NCBI GenBank assembly: GCA_934486895.1
Contig: CAKSQZ010000008.1
Location: forward strand, 9,733 to 73,732
Direction: 5' to 3'
Source: an uncultured Eubacteriales bacterium
GTDB lineage: Bacteria; Bacillota; Clostridia; Oscillospirales; Acutalibacteraceae
DNA length: 64,000 nt
The stretch's first letter is position 1, and every line of letters begins with the position of its first letter. Positions 17,025 through 26,184 of this stretch are shown here, one piece after another. The position numbers were made by a program, and so were the translations under genes. The notes under the pieces are model-generated. The model had not been told where the DNA came from and did no database searches. It saw nothing but the letters and a program-made list of their open reading frames with translations.

Positions 17025-17471
17025 GTGTCTTTCAAATCAAAGATAAGCAGTTTGTTCGGCAAAGGCAGCACCGAGACCGAAACTGCCGAGAATATAATTT
17101 CATTTTCGATCTCATGCGGACATATGAACTATGACAGCTGCTATTCTTTTTCGCTCAAAAAACGCGAAAGCAAATGGTTTTTTTCAGCGTCGTGTCATAT
17201 AGACGGTTTTGAAGACCGTATTGAATTTGAAAATAAAGATACATCAGCCGAAACAGCAGGCAAGCTGCTCAATATAATAAACGAACAGGGGATTATCAAA
17301 ATGATCCGGACTTACAGAGAGCCTGTTTTGAAGTTTCATGCAATGGACGAAACAACATATTACACTGCTATTGTTTTCTCCGACAATTCAGAGACAGCCG
17401 CCATGACCGCTGCCGGAGAAACAGTCGAAAAATTCTTTTATTCTTTGGCGAAAGAGTACATAAAACAATAG
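17025..17471 (+). CDS. Hypothetical protein, about 148 residues
   Basis: I do not recognise the family. The start is probably the GTG at 17025, with AGGTGGTG seven bases upstream; a longer frame begins at 17013. The protein is soluble-looking with no signal peptide or TM helix. It has alternating strands rich in Phe/Ser/Lys (ISFSISCGHMNYDSCYSFSLKK, KWFFSASCHIDGF) and ends in an amphipathic helix (TVEKFFYSLAKEYIK). It has its own promoter and stands alone upstream of the tetR gene. Codon use matches its neighbours, so it is likely a real gene. Confidence 0.7.
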   Translation: MSFKSKISSLFGKGSTETETAENIISFSISCGHMNYDSCYSFSLKKRESKWFFSASCHIDGFEDRIEFENKDTSAETAGKLLNIINEQGIIKMIRTYREPVLKFHAMDETTYYTAIVFSDNSETAAMTAAGETVEKFFYSLAKEYIKQ

Positions 17472-17512
17472 GTTTTATCTTTTATTTGCCTGCGTGTATA
17501 TTAAATTTTTTG

Positions 17513-17541
17513 TTGAAAATAATTTAAAAATATGTTATACT
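17513..17541 (+). promoter_or_regulatory. Sigma-A promoter of the tetR-like gene
   Basis: TTGAAA at 17513-17518 and TATACT at 17536-17541 with a 17-bp spacer, 35 bases before the regulator start. Confidence 0.65.
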
Positions 17542-17576
17542 AATCAGCGGAATATCATATTTTCGGAGGCGAAAAA

Positions 17577-18134
17577 ATGCCGAATTTCACGAAACGCGCC
17601 ATTATGGAGTCATTCCTGAAGTTGCTTGAAGAAAAACCCGTTAATAAAATCACGGTTAAAGATATTGTTGAAGACTGCGGTGTCAACCGCAACACTTTTT
17701 ATTATCATTTTGAAGATCTGCCTTCGCTGATCGAGACATTGCTCAAAATGATCGCCGATGAATTACTAAAAGACAAAGGCAGTATCGACTCGCTCGAAGA
17801 ATGTATGCTGACTGTTTTGAAGTTCGCAATGAACAATAAAAAAGCGATGCTTCATCTTTGCAATTCGGCGAGCAGAGATATTTATGTGCAGTATCTTAAT
17901 ATCGTCTGCCGTTCAGTTATAGAAGATTATATGCAGCGCGCAAGCGCCGATTATAATGTAAAGCAGTCCGATCTCGAGCTTATAATCGACGTTTTCACAT
18001 TTGAAGTCGTCGGCTTTGTGCTTGATTGGATAGGCAAAGGCATGAAATCCGACGCGGTGGATATGGTAAAGCGTACTTGCTGCTTGTTTGAAGGTATGAT
18101 CGAAACGGCATTTCGCCGCAGCAGTGAAAATTAA
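17577..18134 (+). CDS. TetR/AcrR family transcriptional regulator
   Basis: 185 residues. The N-terminal HTH (residues about 5-50: FTKRAIMESFLKLLEEKPVNKITVKDIVEDCGVNRNTFYYHFEDLPSLI) is of the DhaS/YsiA-like clostridial TetR type, followed by a helical ligand-binding domain. GGAGG lies before the ATG. It precedes a DUF308-MMPL-XXXLXXG operon in the same direction, separated by a terminator and an AT-rich palindrome, so it probably represses that operon and may sense a lipid or drug. Ligand unknown. Confidence 0.88.
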   Translation: MPNFTKRAIMESFLKLLEEKPVNKITVKDIVEDCGVNRNTFYYHFEDLPSLIETLLKMIADELLKDKGSIDSLEECMLTVLKFAMNNKKAMLHLCNSASRDIYVQYLNIVCRSVIEDYMQRASADYNVKQSDLELIIDVFTFEVVGFVLDWIGKGMKSDAVDMVKRTCCLFEGMIETAFRRSSEN

Positions 18135-18146
18135 ATATCAGTCGAT

Positions 18147-18180
18147 AAAAACAGACATTCTTTTATGAATGTCTGTTTTT
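18147..18180 (+). terminator. Rho-independent terminator after the tetR-like gene
   Basis: Fourteen-base-pair stem AAAAACAGACATTC / GAATGTCTGTTTTT with a TTTTAT loop and trailing T residues, 13 bases after the stop. Confidence 0.85.
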
Positions 18181-18248
18181 TGGTTACAATAAAGTGTTTG
18201 TCAATATTTTCGGCATATTTTCACTTATGACCGTTCAAAAACGCCTTT

Positions 18249-18265
18249 TATATATGTAATATATA
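18249..18265. promoter_or_regulatory. Palindrome upstream of the MMPL operon (candidate TetR operator)
   Basis: TATATAT-GTA-ATATATA, seven-base arms, 32 bases before the first gene of the MMPL operon and close to a possible -10. Its position suits a repressor site for the TetR-like protein encoded just upstream, but AT-rich palindromes arise easily by chance. Confidence 0.35.
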
Positions 18266-18296
18266 TTGTGGAATTAAGAGAAAAGGAGGGACAGTT

Positions 18297-18890
18297 ATGC
18301 AAAGAAGAAAAACTGTGCTTACCGCAAAGATCGGTTACATAGTGGTGTCCGCTGCGCTGTGTGTGCTCGGAGTTATCATGATGATCTTTCCGGATGTCTC
18401 GGCAATAATAATGTGCCGTGTGATCGGAGCAACACTTTGTCTCTACGGAATTATCAAAATGATAGGTTTTTTCTCAAATGACCTGTATTCGCTGGCGTTT
18501 CAGTATGATCTGGCTTTCGGAATATTGATGGGAGCACTCGGAGTTATAATGCTCATCAAGCCTGAGTCGTTCATATCCGTGCTCTACTTTATCATCGGAA
18601 TGATGATACTTGCAAACGGTCTGTTCAGATTTCAGATTTCATTTGATGCTAAGAAGTTCGGACTTGAGCGCTGGTATGTAATAACACTGATCGCCGCAAT
18701 CTCCTGTGTGTTCGGACTGCTTTTGATGATCGACCCGTTTAAGGGCGTCGGCGTCGTGACAGTGCTGACAGGCGTTGCAATAGTTATTTCGGGCATTCTT
18801 GATCTGATCGTTGTGCTTTATTCGGTCAGAACCGGAGCAGCCCGCAAAAAATACATCGAAACAGAATTCAGAGAGGATGAAGAGAAATGA
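18297..18890 (+). CDS. HdeD/DUF308-like membrane protein
   Basis: 197 residues with six closely packed TM helices in pairs, as in DUF308/HdeD proteins (repeated GxxxLxxGxxxLxxP pattern: LAFGILMGALGVIMLIKPESF). The C-terminus is charged (KKYIETEFREDEEK). Exact function is not known; in clostridia it is commonly found beside MMPL transporters. AAAGGAGG precedes the ATG. Its end overlaps the MMPL gene by four bases, so the products are coupled and probably act together in the membrane. Confidence 0.8.
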   Translation: MQRRKTVLTAKIGYIVVSAALCVLGVIMMIFPDVSAIIMCRVIGATLCLYGIIKMIGFFSNDLYSLAFQYDLAFGILMGALGVIMLIKPESFISVLYFIIGMMILANGLFRFQISFDAKKFGLERWYVITLIAAISCVFGLLLMIDPFKGVGVVTVLTGVAIVISGILDLIVVLYSVRTGAARKKYIETEFREDEEK

Positions 18891-20983
18891 AGGTGGCAAG
18901 AGGCGTTGTTAAATGCCGAGTGCTGATCCTGATCATTGCGGTCGCGCTTCTCATACCGTCGGTATGGGGTATGGTCGCAACAAGGGTAAACTATGATATG
19001 CTAGATTATCTCCCCGATAATATCGACACTATCAAAGGTCAGGATATTCTCATGGAGGACTTCGGCAAAGGAGCTTTTTCATTTGTCGTGGTCGAGGGAA
19101 TGAACGATCGCGAAGTTTCAAAGCTGCGTGAAGAGATCTCAAAAGTTGACCATGTCGAGACCGCTTTGTGGTATGACAGTGTTATGGATCTTTCCGTTCC
19201 GAAGGAAATGCTTCCCGACGAGATCTATGACGCGTTCAACAAAGGCGACTGCACAATGATCGCTGTATTTTTCGACAGTTCAACATCGTCGGATGATACA
19301 ATGGAAGCGATCTCAAAAATCAGATCTATCGCTTCTGAAAAATGCTTTGTCGCAGGTATGTCGGCGCTTGTTACCGACCTTAAAGATCTGTGCGAGCAGG
19401 AAGAGCCGATATATGTTGCGATTGCGGTTGCGCTTTCGTGTCTTGTAATGATGATATTCTTAAACAACTGGATCATTCCTTTTGTTTTCCTTGCAAGCAT
19501 CGGAACAGCAATATTGTTTAATCTCGGTTCAAACTACTTCCTCGGTGAAGTTTCTTATGTAACCAAAGCACTGTCAGCTGTGCTGCAGCTCGCTGTAACG
19601 ATGGACTATTCGATCTTCCTGTGGCATAGCTATTGCGAGCTTCAGCAGCAGTACACCGACCGTAAGGAAGCGATGGCAGTCGCCATTAAAAACACCTTCT
19701 CATCGGTTGTCGGAGGTTCGACAACAACTATCGCAGGATTTATCGCGCTGTGCTTCATGACATTCACACTCGGCCGCGACCTCGGTATTGTAATGGCAAA
19801 AGGTGTTGCGTTCGGTGTTTTCGGTTGTGTCACGATCCTGCCGTCGCTGATCCTTGTACTCGATAAGCCGCTTCATAAAACAATGCATAAAGCGCTTATC
19901 CCGAAAGCCGATAAGCTCTCTGATTTCATTACAAAGCGTTTTCCCGCAATGCTTATAATCTTTCTTATCGTGCTCGGCCCGGCATACTACGGATACAGCA
20001 AAACAAATAACGAAGTTTATTACGACCTCGGCGCAACAATGCCGGCAGATATGCCTTATGTAGTTGCAAACGATAAGCTGACCGAGACTTTCGGTATCTC
20101 GGCAACGCACATGGTGCTTGTAAGCGCAGATACTCCGGAGAAAAATGTCCGCTCAATGATCTCCGAGATGGAGAAGGTGGACGGTATCGAATATGTTCTC
20201 GGCATGGAGTCGGTAGTCGGCTCGTCTATTCCGGAGGATATGCTCCCCGAAGATCTGATATCTCAGCTTAAAAGCGATAATTGGGAACTGCTGCTTATCA
20301 ACTCGAAATATAAAACAGCAACAGATGAAGTAAATGAGCAGATAACAAAGCTCAATGCAATACTTAAAAAATACGATGAAAAGGGAATGCTCATCGGTGA
20401 AGCGCCCTGCACAAAAGACCTTATCGATATAACCGATACCGACTTTAAGGTCGTAAATGCAATATCCATTGTTGCGATATTCGTGATCATAGCACTTGTT
20501 GAGCGTTCGATCACACTTCCGATAATACTTGTTGCAGTCATTGAAACGGCAATATTTATCAATCTCGGAATTCCGCACTTCTTAGGTCAGCAGCTTCCGT
20601 TTATCGCCCCGATATGCATCAGTACGATCCAGCTCGGCGCAACGGTTGACTATGCGATACTTATGACCAACAGATACCGTGTAGAACGAAAAGCCGGCAA
20701 TGAGAAGCGAGAGGCGGTCAAGACAGCGCTTTGCACATCAATTCCGTCTATCATCATCAGTGCGGCAGGTCTGTTTGCCGCAACATTCGGAGTAGCGGTT
20801 TATTCCGATGTCGATATCATCAGCTCGCTGTGTATGCTCATGGCGCGCGGCGCTGTCATAAGCACACTTTGTGTTGTGTTTATCCTGCCTGCAATGCTTA
20901 TGTTGTTCGATAAACTGATAATCAAGACCACGATCGGTATGAAGCCTAAGGCTATAAAGGAGAGTGTTTCAAATGAAAAGTAA
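18887..20983 (+). CDS. MMPL/RND family transporter
   Basis: 698-residue inner-membrane RND-superfamily transporter with two repeats, each with one TM helix, an extracellular domain and a five-helix bundle. The conserved proton-relay style motifs are LAVTMDYSIFLWHSY in the first half and LGATVDYAILMTNRYRVE in the second. MMPL proteins move lipids or hydrophobic compounds. The start overlaps DUF308 by four bases and the end overlaps the next gene by 11 bases, giving one tightly coupled three-gene operon downstream of a TetR regulator. Substrate unknown. Confidence 0.92.
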   Translation: MKVARGVVKCRVLILIIAVALLIPSVWGMVATRVNYDMLDYLPDNIDTIKGQDILMEDFGKGAFSFVVVEGMNDREVSKLREEISKVDHVETALWYDSVMDLSVPKEMLPDEIYDAFNKGDCTMIAVFFDSSTSSDDTMEAISKIRSIASEKCFVAGMSALVTDLKDLCEQEEPIYVAIAVALSCLVMMIFLNNWIIPFVFLASIGTAILFNLGSNYFLGEVSYVTKALSAVLQLAVTMDYSIFLWHSYCELQQQYTDRKEAMAVAIKNTFSSVVGGSTTTIAGFIALCFMTFTLGRDLGIVMAKGVAFGVFGCVTILPSLILVLDKPLHKTMHKALIPKADKLSDFITKRFPAMLIIFLIVLGPAYYGYSKTNNEVYYDLGATMPADMPYVVANDKLTETFGISATHMVLVSADTPEKNVRSMISEMEKVDGIEYVLGMESVVGSSIPEDMLPEDLISQLKSDNWELLLINSKYKTATDEVNEQITKLNAILKKYDEKGMLIGEAPCTKDLIDITDTDFKVVNAISIVAIFVIIALVERSITLPIILVAVIETAIFINLGIPHFLGQQLPFIAPICISTIQLGATVDYAILMTNRYRVERKAGNEKREAVKTALCTSIPSIIISAAGLFAATFGVAVYSDVDIISSLCMLMARGAVISTLCVVFILPAMLMLFDKLIIKTTIGMKPKAIKESVSNEK

Positions 20984-23039
20984 GAAGATTTTGAAAATCG
21001 TGTCGCTGGTTCTCTGCGGATCTCTCGCACTCGGCACAGCATATTTTGTCGGCGCAGAGAACGGTGCGGACGATACCAAAACAACTGCCGACACTAAAAC
21101 AGAGCAGACCGACAAGAATGACAGCGCCGCTGTCACAAAGGATGAATGCGTTTATGTAATCGCAGGAGCAGACGGCGCAACTAAAAAAGTTATCGTCAGC
21201 GATTGGATCAAAAATTCGCTCTATGCATCAAGCGTCAGCGATTCTTCCTCGCTCAGCGACATCATCAATGTCAAGGGCGATGAAAGCTATTCGATGAACG
21301 GCGATAACATGAAAGTTTGGGACGCTCAGGGCAACGACATTTATTATCGCGGCAATATCGAAAAGGAACTGCCTGTAAACATCTCGATCAGTTATAAGCT
21401 CGACGGCGCCGCGATGTCTGCTGAGGATATGAAGGGCAAGAGCGGCAAAGCAACGATCCGCTTTGATTATAAGAATAATCAGTATGAGAATGTCGAGATC
21501 GACGGCAAGACCGAAAAAGTATATGTTCCGTTTGCGGTTCTCACAGGCACAATGTTCGATAACGATAAGTTCAGAAATATCGAAATCGAAAACGGCAGAA
21601 CAATCAACGACGGCGACCGCACTATTGCGGCAGGTCTTGTTTTGCCGGGACTCAAAACAAACCTCGGCAGCTTCGCTGACGATCTTGAAATACCGGAGTA
21701 TATCGAGATCACAGCCGATGTGACCGACTTTGAGATGAACACCACAATGACGCTCGCAACCAACGAGCTGTTCAACGAAGTTGAAACAGATAAGCTTGAT
21801 GATCTCGATAAAGTCACCGATGCTATCGACGAAGTAAACGATGCCCTCGATAAGCTTTCCGACGGCGCGGATAAGCTTTATGACGGTCTTAACACACTGC
21901 TTTCCAAATCCGATACACTCATCGCAGGTATCGATTCGCTCGCACAGGGCGCAACGCAGGCAAACGAAGGCGCTTCAAAGCTCTACGGCGGTTCAACTCA
22001 GCTTGATTCCGGACTCAGCGAGCTGCTCGGCGGGCTCACAACTCTCGATTCAAACAGTGCAAAACTGAACGGCGGCGCTAAGCAAGTATTTGAAACACTT
22101 TTGAAAACCGCTGATTCTCAGATTGCAGCGGCAGGTCTTAAAGCAGATTCACTCACAATAGACAATTACGCAACCGTTCTTTCAAAGCTTATAAGCGGAC
22201 TTGATAAAGACGCTGTTTACAAAATGGCATACAACACCGCTCTCGACACTGTCACAAAGCAGGTCAAGACAAATGAGGCTCAGATCCGCGCAGGCGTTAA
22301 AAAGGCAACAAGAGACAGGATCGTTGTTGCGGTTTTGAAGCAGGCAGGCTATGATATGACAGCCGGTCAGTACGAAGCGGCCGTCAAAGCAGGTCAGATA
22401 CCCGAGGCGGTTCAGAAAGCTGTCAACGACAATGTTGAAAAACAGCTTGCCGATCCCGCAACAGTTGCGGCAATGGACAAAGCTTATGAAGAACAGGTCC
22501 AGAAGCTTATTGATGAAAATATGAAGAGCGACAAAGTCACTTCTCAGATCAATGCGGCGGTAGCAAAAGCCGCTGCCGGTCAGTCCTCGCTCTCAACTCT
22601 CAAAGCTCAGCTCGACAGCTATAACGAGTTCTATACAGGGCTTAAAGAGTACACCGACGGCGTTGCATCTGCAAAGGCAGGCACAGCAAAGCTTAAAGCC
22701 GGTTCGTCGGATCTTAAAGACGGCGCAAAACAGCTTTCCGACGGCACAGCCGCTTTAAAAGACGGAACAGATAAATTAAATTCCGGCAGTGCAGCGCTTA
22801 AAGACGGCGTAAGCCGGCTTAACGACGGCGCAAAACAGCTCTCCGACGGCATGACAGAATTCCGCACAAAGGTTAAGGATAAACTCTCGGCGCTCGACAT
22901 AAACGGACTCAGCACGCTCTCGACAAGAGTCAAAGCAACTGTTGATGTATCGAAGAACTATAAGAACTTTTCCGGTATTGCAGACGGAATGGACGGTTCT
23001 GTAAGATTTATTTATAAAACAGAATCTGTAAAAAAGTGA
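20973..23039 (+). CDS. Secreted XXXLXXG heptad-repeat protein, partner of the MMPL transporter
   Basis: 688 residues. An N-terminal signal or anchor helix (KILKIVSLVLCGSLALGTAYFVG) is followed by a beta-rich domain (about 45-250) and long coiled-coil regions. Two blocks carry heptads of the X-X-X-Leu-X-X-Gly type: about residues 290-370 (KLSDGADKLYDGLNTL) and 560-635 (LKDGAKQLSDGTAALKDG). This repeat (TIGR03057) is known from YhgE/Pip-like proteins, but here the C-terminal multi-TM domain is missing. The start at 20973 has GGAGAG eight bases upstream and lies inside the end of the MMPL gene. I infer that it acts outside the membrane as an extended partner of the MMPL protein, for example bridging to the wall. 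Confidence 0.78.
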   Translation: MKSKKILKIVSLVLCGSLALGTAYFVGAENGADDTKTTADTKTEQTDKNDSAAVTKDECVYVIAGADGATKKVIVSDWIKNSLYASSVSDSSSLSDIINVKGDESYSMNGDNMKVWDAQGNDIYYRGNIEKELPVNISISYKLDGAAMSAEDMKGKSGKATIRFDYKNNQYENVEIDGKTEKVYVPFAVLTGTMFDNDKFRNIEIENGRTINDGDRTIAAGLVLPGLKTNLGSFADDLEIPEYIEITADVTDFEMNTTMTLATNELFNEVETDKLDDLDKVTDAIDEVNDALDKLSDGADKLYDGLNTLLSKSDTLIAGIDSLAQGATQANEGASKLYGGSTQLDSGLSELLGGLTTLDSNSAKLNGGAKQVFETLLKTADSQIAAAGLKADSLTIDNYATVLSKLISGLDKDAVYKMAYNTALDTVTKQVKTNEAQIRAGVKKATRDRIVVAVLKQAGYDMTAGQYEAAVKAGQIPEAVQKAVNDNVEKQLADPATVAAMDKAYEEQVQKLIDENMKSDKVTSQINAAVAKAAAGQSSLSTLKAQLDSYNEFYTGLKEYTDGVASAKAGTAKLKAGSSDLKDGAKQLSDGTAALKDGTDKLNSGSAALKDGVSRLNDGAKQLSDGMTEFRTKVKDKLSALDINGLSTLSTRVKATVDVSKNYKNFSGIADGMDGSVRFIYKTESVKK

Positions 23040-23050
23040 TCATCAAATAA

Positions 23051-23082
23051 AAACGCAGTGTACTTTTAAGTACACTGCGTTT
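23051..23082. terminator. Bidirectional terminator between convergent genes
   Basis: Perfect 15-base-pair inverted repeat AAACGCAGTGTACTT / AAGTACACTGCGTTT with a TT centre, between the plus-strand XXXLXXG gene and the minus-strand GNAT gene. A/T runs on both sides allow it to serve both. Confidence 0.9.
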
Positions 23083-23084
23083 AG

Positions 23085-23888
23085 TTATTCATGTGTGAGC
23101 GCCGCCCAGCCGCTGCCAATATCAATGTCACCGTTTATATAAAGGGCGGCTTTTTTGATCTCAGCGGCTTTTTTTGCGGGGAAACAAATATCGATCTTTG
23201 TAACACCGTATGTCGCTGCAATATCGTCTTTTCGCTTTAAAAACCGATCTTTGCTCATTGTTATCTCGTCAATTTCAAGAACATCGCCGTTTTTATATCC
23301 GATCAATCCTGCATCGCCGATCTTATCGGCAAAACCGCCCAAGATACCCGCTTCTTTTATCGAGTATTCGATGCTGTTTTTGTTCCATTTGATAAACGGC
23401 TCACAGTCTGAAAACGCATTGTTTCTCAGATTATAGTATTCCTCTGCGGCGATGCGTTCATTAAACATCGGCTTTCCGCCTGAGCACAAAAAGCTTTGTT
23501 TTTCGCTGTATATGATATTATCAAATCCGCGGTCGAGATAGTATTTCTCAAGCCCGGGCGCAGGCAGAAGAGCTGTTATAATTCCGTTTTTACGATATTT
23601 CTCACAAACATTTTGAATAAGCTCGCTGTATATTCCGTTGCCTCTCAGCTGAGGGAATACCGCACCGGCATATAAATATCTTCCACTCACACCCTGCGCA
23701 GAAAAGGGAATGGCATAGATCGCACCTGCAAGCTCTTTGCCATAGGTCATAATGTGCGTATGTTCCGGCTCGAAATTATATTTTAAGAACAGATCAATAT
23801 ATTTGTCATCATCCGAAAATGCAATTTTCCAAAGCCTTTTCAGTTCGGACAGCATATCGGTATCGGCGGTTTTGTAAATCGCTTTCAT
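23085..23888 (-). CDS. GNAT family N-acetyltransferase
   Basis: 267 residues. The N-terminal half has the acetyl-CoA-binding motif A (GAVFPQLRGNGIYSELIQNV, with the R/Q-x-x-G-x-G/A loop) and the alpha4-beta region ITALLPAPGLEKYYLDRGF. The C-terminal half is a second, more diverged domain as in Eis-like two-domain acyltransferases. Substrate unknown. Its start overlaps the stop of the P-loop kinase gene by four bases, so both are made from the transcript that starts at the CLC promoter. Confidence 0.82.
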   Translation of the reverse strand: MKAIYKTADTDMLSELKRLWKIAFSDDDKYIDLFLKYNFEPEHTHIMTYGKELAGAIYAIPFSAQGVSGRYLYAGAVFPQLRGNGIYSELIQNVCEKYRKNGIITALLPAPGLEKYYLDRGFDNIIYSEKQSFLCSGGKPMFNERIAAEEYYNLRNNAFSDCEPFIKWNKNSIEYSIKEAGILGGFADKIGDAGLIGYKNGDVLEIDEITMSKDRFLKRKDDIAATYGVTKIDICFPAKKAAEIKKAALYINGDIDIGSGWAALTHE

Positions 23889-24796
23889 CTGGTTTTCAGC
23901 CCTATAATACCGCTGATAAACTCACTGTTTTCAGGGGTGAATTCAATCGCATCGGTATTTCGCATAAAGTCAGTTATTTCATCAAGCTTCATTTTACCGC
24001 ATGAAAATGCAAGCTCATTGAGTATCATATTTCGCCAAACGCAGATCTCGTATTCATGGAAAGTATCAATAACGATCTCGGCGCGGTCTTTGTAAGGCAG
24101 CGGATTTTTCTTTTCTATATCGCAAACCGAATTAAAATCATTATATGTTTTTTTCAAGTTTCTGCCGAGCATATATTTGCCTTTCAGCATACGGCGCAGT
24201 AGCCTTATTTTTTGCGAACTGAGCGTCCTTCCGTTGTGCTCGATCTCTGTTTCAACATCTGCATATATCTTTATCGAACGGTCATTCGGGATGCATCTCG
24301 TGATGATGGGGTTCAGCGTGTGGACACCCTCGATCAGAATAACTCCGCCGTCGGTGTGTATACAATGGTCCGGTGATCCGACCTGCTGCATGGATGAAAA
24401 ATCGTATTTTCCGCATGAAGCCTCTCGCCCCACAAGCAGATCGTTTATCGTCATCGAGAAAAGATTTGTATCTATCATCTCGGGAGCAAAGGCATCAAAC
24501 CTTCTCTTTTCGTGAAGCAGTCTTTCCTGAGCGTTACAGCTTCTCAGAAAATCGTCGCTTTTCAGCCTCACAACTTCAAAACCGTCAGCTTTAAGCTGTT
24601 TGTCAAGCAGGTCTGCGACTGCTGTCTTACCTGAGGAATAAGGCCCCGAAAGCAAAACCACAGGACGCTCCATGCAATGTTCTTCGATATATTTCGCATG
24701 CGAAGCAATGCATTTTGCAAACTCATCATCGCACGAGCGGATGAAACCAATAGGGTCTTTTGCTTTTTTGTTTATGCTGTCAAGTGAAACGTTCAT
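23885..24796 (-). CDS. Uridine-kinase-like P-loop nucleoside kinase
   Basis: 303 residues. A Walker A (LLSGPYSSGKTAVADLL, about residues 46-62) is followed by the phosphoribulokinase/uridine kinase pattern: DDFLRS after the P-loop, a central VILIEGVHTLNPI and a C-terminal adenine/lid region with RRMLKGKYMLGR. It probably phosphorylates a small nucleoside or sugar; clostridial nucleoside kinases of this type often carry an N-terminal TGS domain, which is absent here. The start at 24796 is chosen because AAGGAG lies six bases upstream; the ATG at 24802 abuts the Shine-Dalgarno and cannot be used. Located between the CLC and GNAT genes. Confidence 0.75.
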   Translation of the reverse strand: MNVSLDSINKKAKDPIGFIRSCDDEFAKCIASHAKYIEEHCMERPVVLLSGPYSSGKTAVADLLDKQLKADGFEVVRLKSDDFLRSCNAQERLLHEKRRFDAFAPEMIDTNLFSMTINDLLVGREASCGKYDFSSMQQVGSPDHCIHTDGGVILIEGVHTLNPIITRCIPNDRSIKIYADVETEIEHNGRTLSSQKIRLLRRMLKGKYMLGRNLKKTYNDFNSVCDIEKKNPLPYKDRAEIVIDTFHEYEICVWRNMILNELAFSCGKMKLDEITDFMRNTDAIEFTPENSEFISGIIGLKTR

Positions 24797-24820
24797 CGGC
24801 ATCTCCTTTTGTGGTTTGGA

Positions 24821-26098
24821 TTATTTAGCTTTAATGTTGATAAACTCAGGCAGATATTTTGAATAAACAATTTTTTGCGTGCTGTAAAGTCCGTAGTATC
24901 CGGAGCAAAAATAGCTTATCGCAATAGCTGTCATATAATAAACCGTGTTGCTTGCTCCGAAAAGCTCAACAGCAATCACGAGCGTAGCAACAGGGCAGTT
25001 TGTCACTCCGCAGAAAACGCCCAGCAGCCCTATTGCCGCGGCAAAGCCGGCATCCATTCCGATAAGCGGGCCGATAACAGCACCGAATGCCGCGCCTATG
25101 AAAAAGCTCGGAATGATCTCGCCGCCTTTAAGACCGGCATTGACGCAGATCGCCGTAAGTAACATTTTTATCAAAAACGCAAACGGCTGAGCAGATCCGC
25201 CGAGCGCACGGTTTATAACAGTCGTTCCCGCGCCTGCATAATCGTCCGCACCGAAAAGAAAAATCAATCCGCAGGCGACGGCGCTCATAACAAGCGAGCG
25301 AACTATCGGATTTTTCATAACAGACGCGATATGTGAGAAAAGCCTCAGTGCTCTGCAAAACAAAATGCTCACAACAGCGCATCCGATCGCAAGCAGTGCA
25401 ACTTTCAGGAGCAGCAACACATCATAGTTATCACAGATAGGCGCTTTGATTATTTCGGCGTTCACCCCGAATGAATGGGCGATATAATGAGCAGTCAGCG
25501 ATGAAACAACGCATGGCACAAGCGACGAATAGTACATAACGCCGACGCTTATGACTTCGATCGCAAAAACAGCAGCGGCAATAGGAGTTCCGAACAGTGC
25601 CGCAAAGCACCCGCTCATTCCGCACATTGTCATAACATGGATGTCCTTTTGATCCATTTTCAGCGCATTTGCCGCACACTGGCTGATACCGCCGCCTATC
25701 TGTAATGCGGCTCCCTCACAGCCTACGGAAGCTCCGCACAAATGCGAAATGACTGTGCAAACAAACATCAGCGGAGCAGTGAAAACGCTTATTTTTTCTT
25801 CTGTTCTCACAGATTCAAGCACAAGATTTGTGCCTGTTGATCTTTCCTGTCTGCAAACGCGGTATAACAGATAAGTTATAACGCCTGCGAGCGGCAGACA
25901 GAGGACTAAAAGAGGATTTTCCGATCTGATGCCTGTAACAAAGTGAATACTGAGCTTAAAAGCCGTTCCCGCAAAACCCGTTACAATACCTATTATTATC
26001 GAAGAAACGGTTAAAAACAAAAATCTTATCAGTATTCTCCCTGATTTTTTTATGTCGTTTTTATATATATTAAACAACATAATTAGTTTTCTTTTCAT
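24821..26098 (-). CDS. CLC-family antiporter/channel, resembling the fluoride-type (CLC-F) group
   Basis: 425 residues with the CLC fold of about 10-12 TM helices in two inverted halves. The classical chloride selectivity motif GSGIP is absent (the region reads GTNLVLESVR). The gating-glutamate motif is GCEGAALQIGG rather than GREGP, and the second half has LKGGEIIPSFFIGA with a Glu before the proline. These replacements recall CLC-F F-/H+ antiporters rather than Cl- transporters; I recognise the pattern from memory and cannot score it. The strong promoter upstream carries no recognisable fluoride riboswitch. The Shine-Dalgarno is weak (GAGTGA). Kinase and GNAT genes follow in the same operon without an obvious link to halide. 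Confidence 0.85.
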   Translation of the reverse strand: MKRKLIMLFNIYKNDIKKSGRILIRFLFLTVSSIIIGIVTGFAGTAFKLSIHFVTGIRSENPLLVLCLPLAGVITYLLYRVCRQERSTGTNLVLESVRTEEKISVFTAPLMFVCTVISHLCGASVGCEGAALQIGGGISQCAANALKMDQKDIHVMTMCGMSGCFAALFGTPIAAAVFAIEVISVGVMYYSSLVPCVVSSLTAHYIAHSFGVNAEIIKAPICDNYDVLLLLKVALLAIGCAVVSILFCRALRLFSHIASVMKNPIVRSLVMSAVACGLIFLFGADDYAGAGTTVINRALGGSAQPFAFLIKMLLTAICVNAGLKGGEIIPSFFIGAAFGAVIGPLIGMDAGFAAAIGLLGVFCGVTNCPVATLVIAVELFGASNTVYYMTAIAISYFCSGYYGLYSTQKIVYSKYLPEFINIKAK

Positions 26099-26184
26099 TA
26101 AATCACTCAGTTCGGAAATATTTTAATTTAGGTCTGGCTTGCACTTTACTCTTTAGAGCACAACTCTCAAAATACTGCAATTAG

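Noticed and set aside
26099..26184. Fluoride (crcB) riboswitch before the CLC gene
   Set aside because: The leader lacks the conserved GGCGATGG and CTGATGATGCC-like blocks that I would expect.
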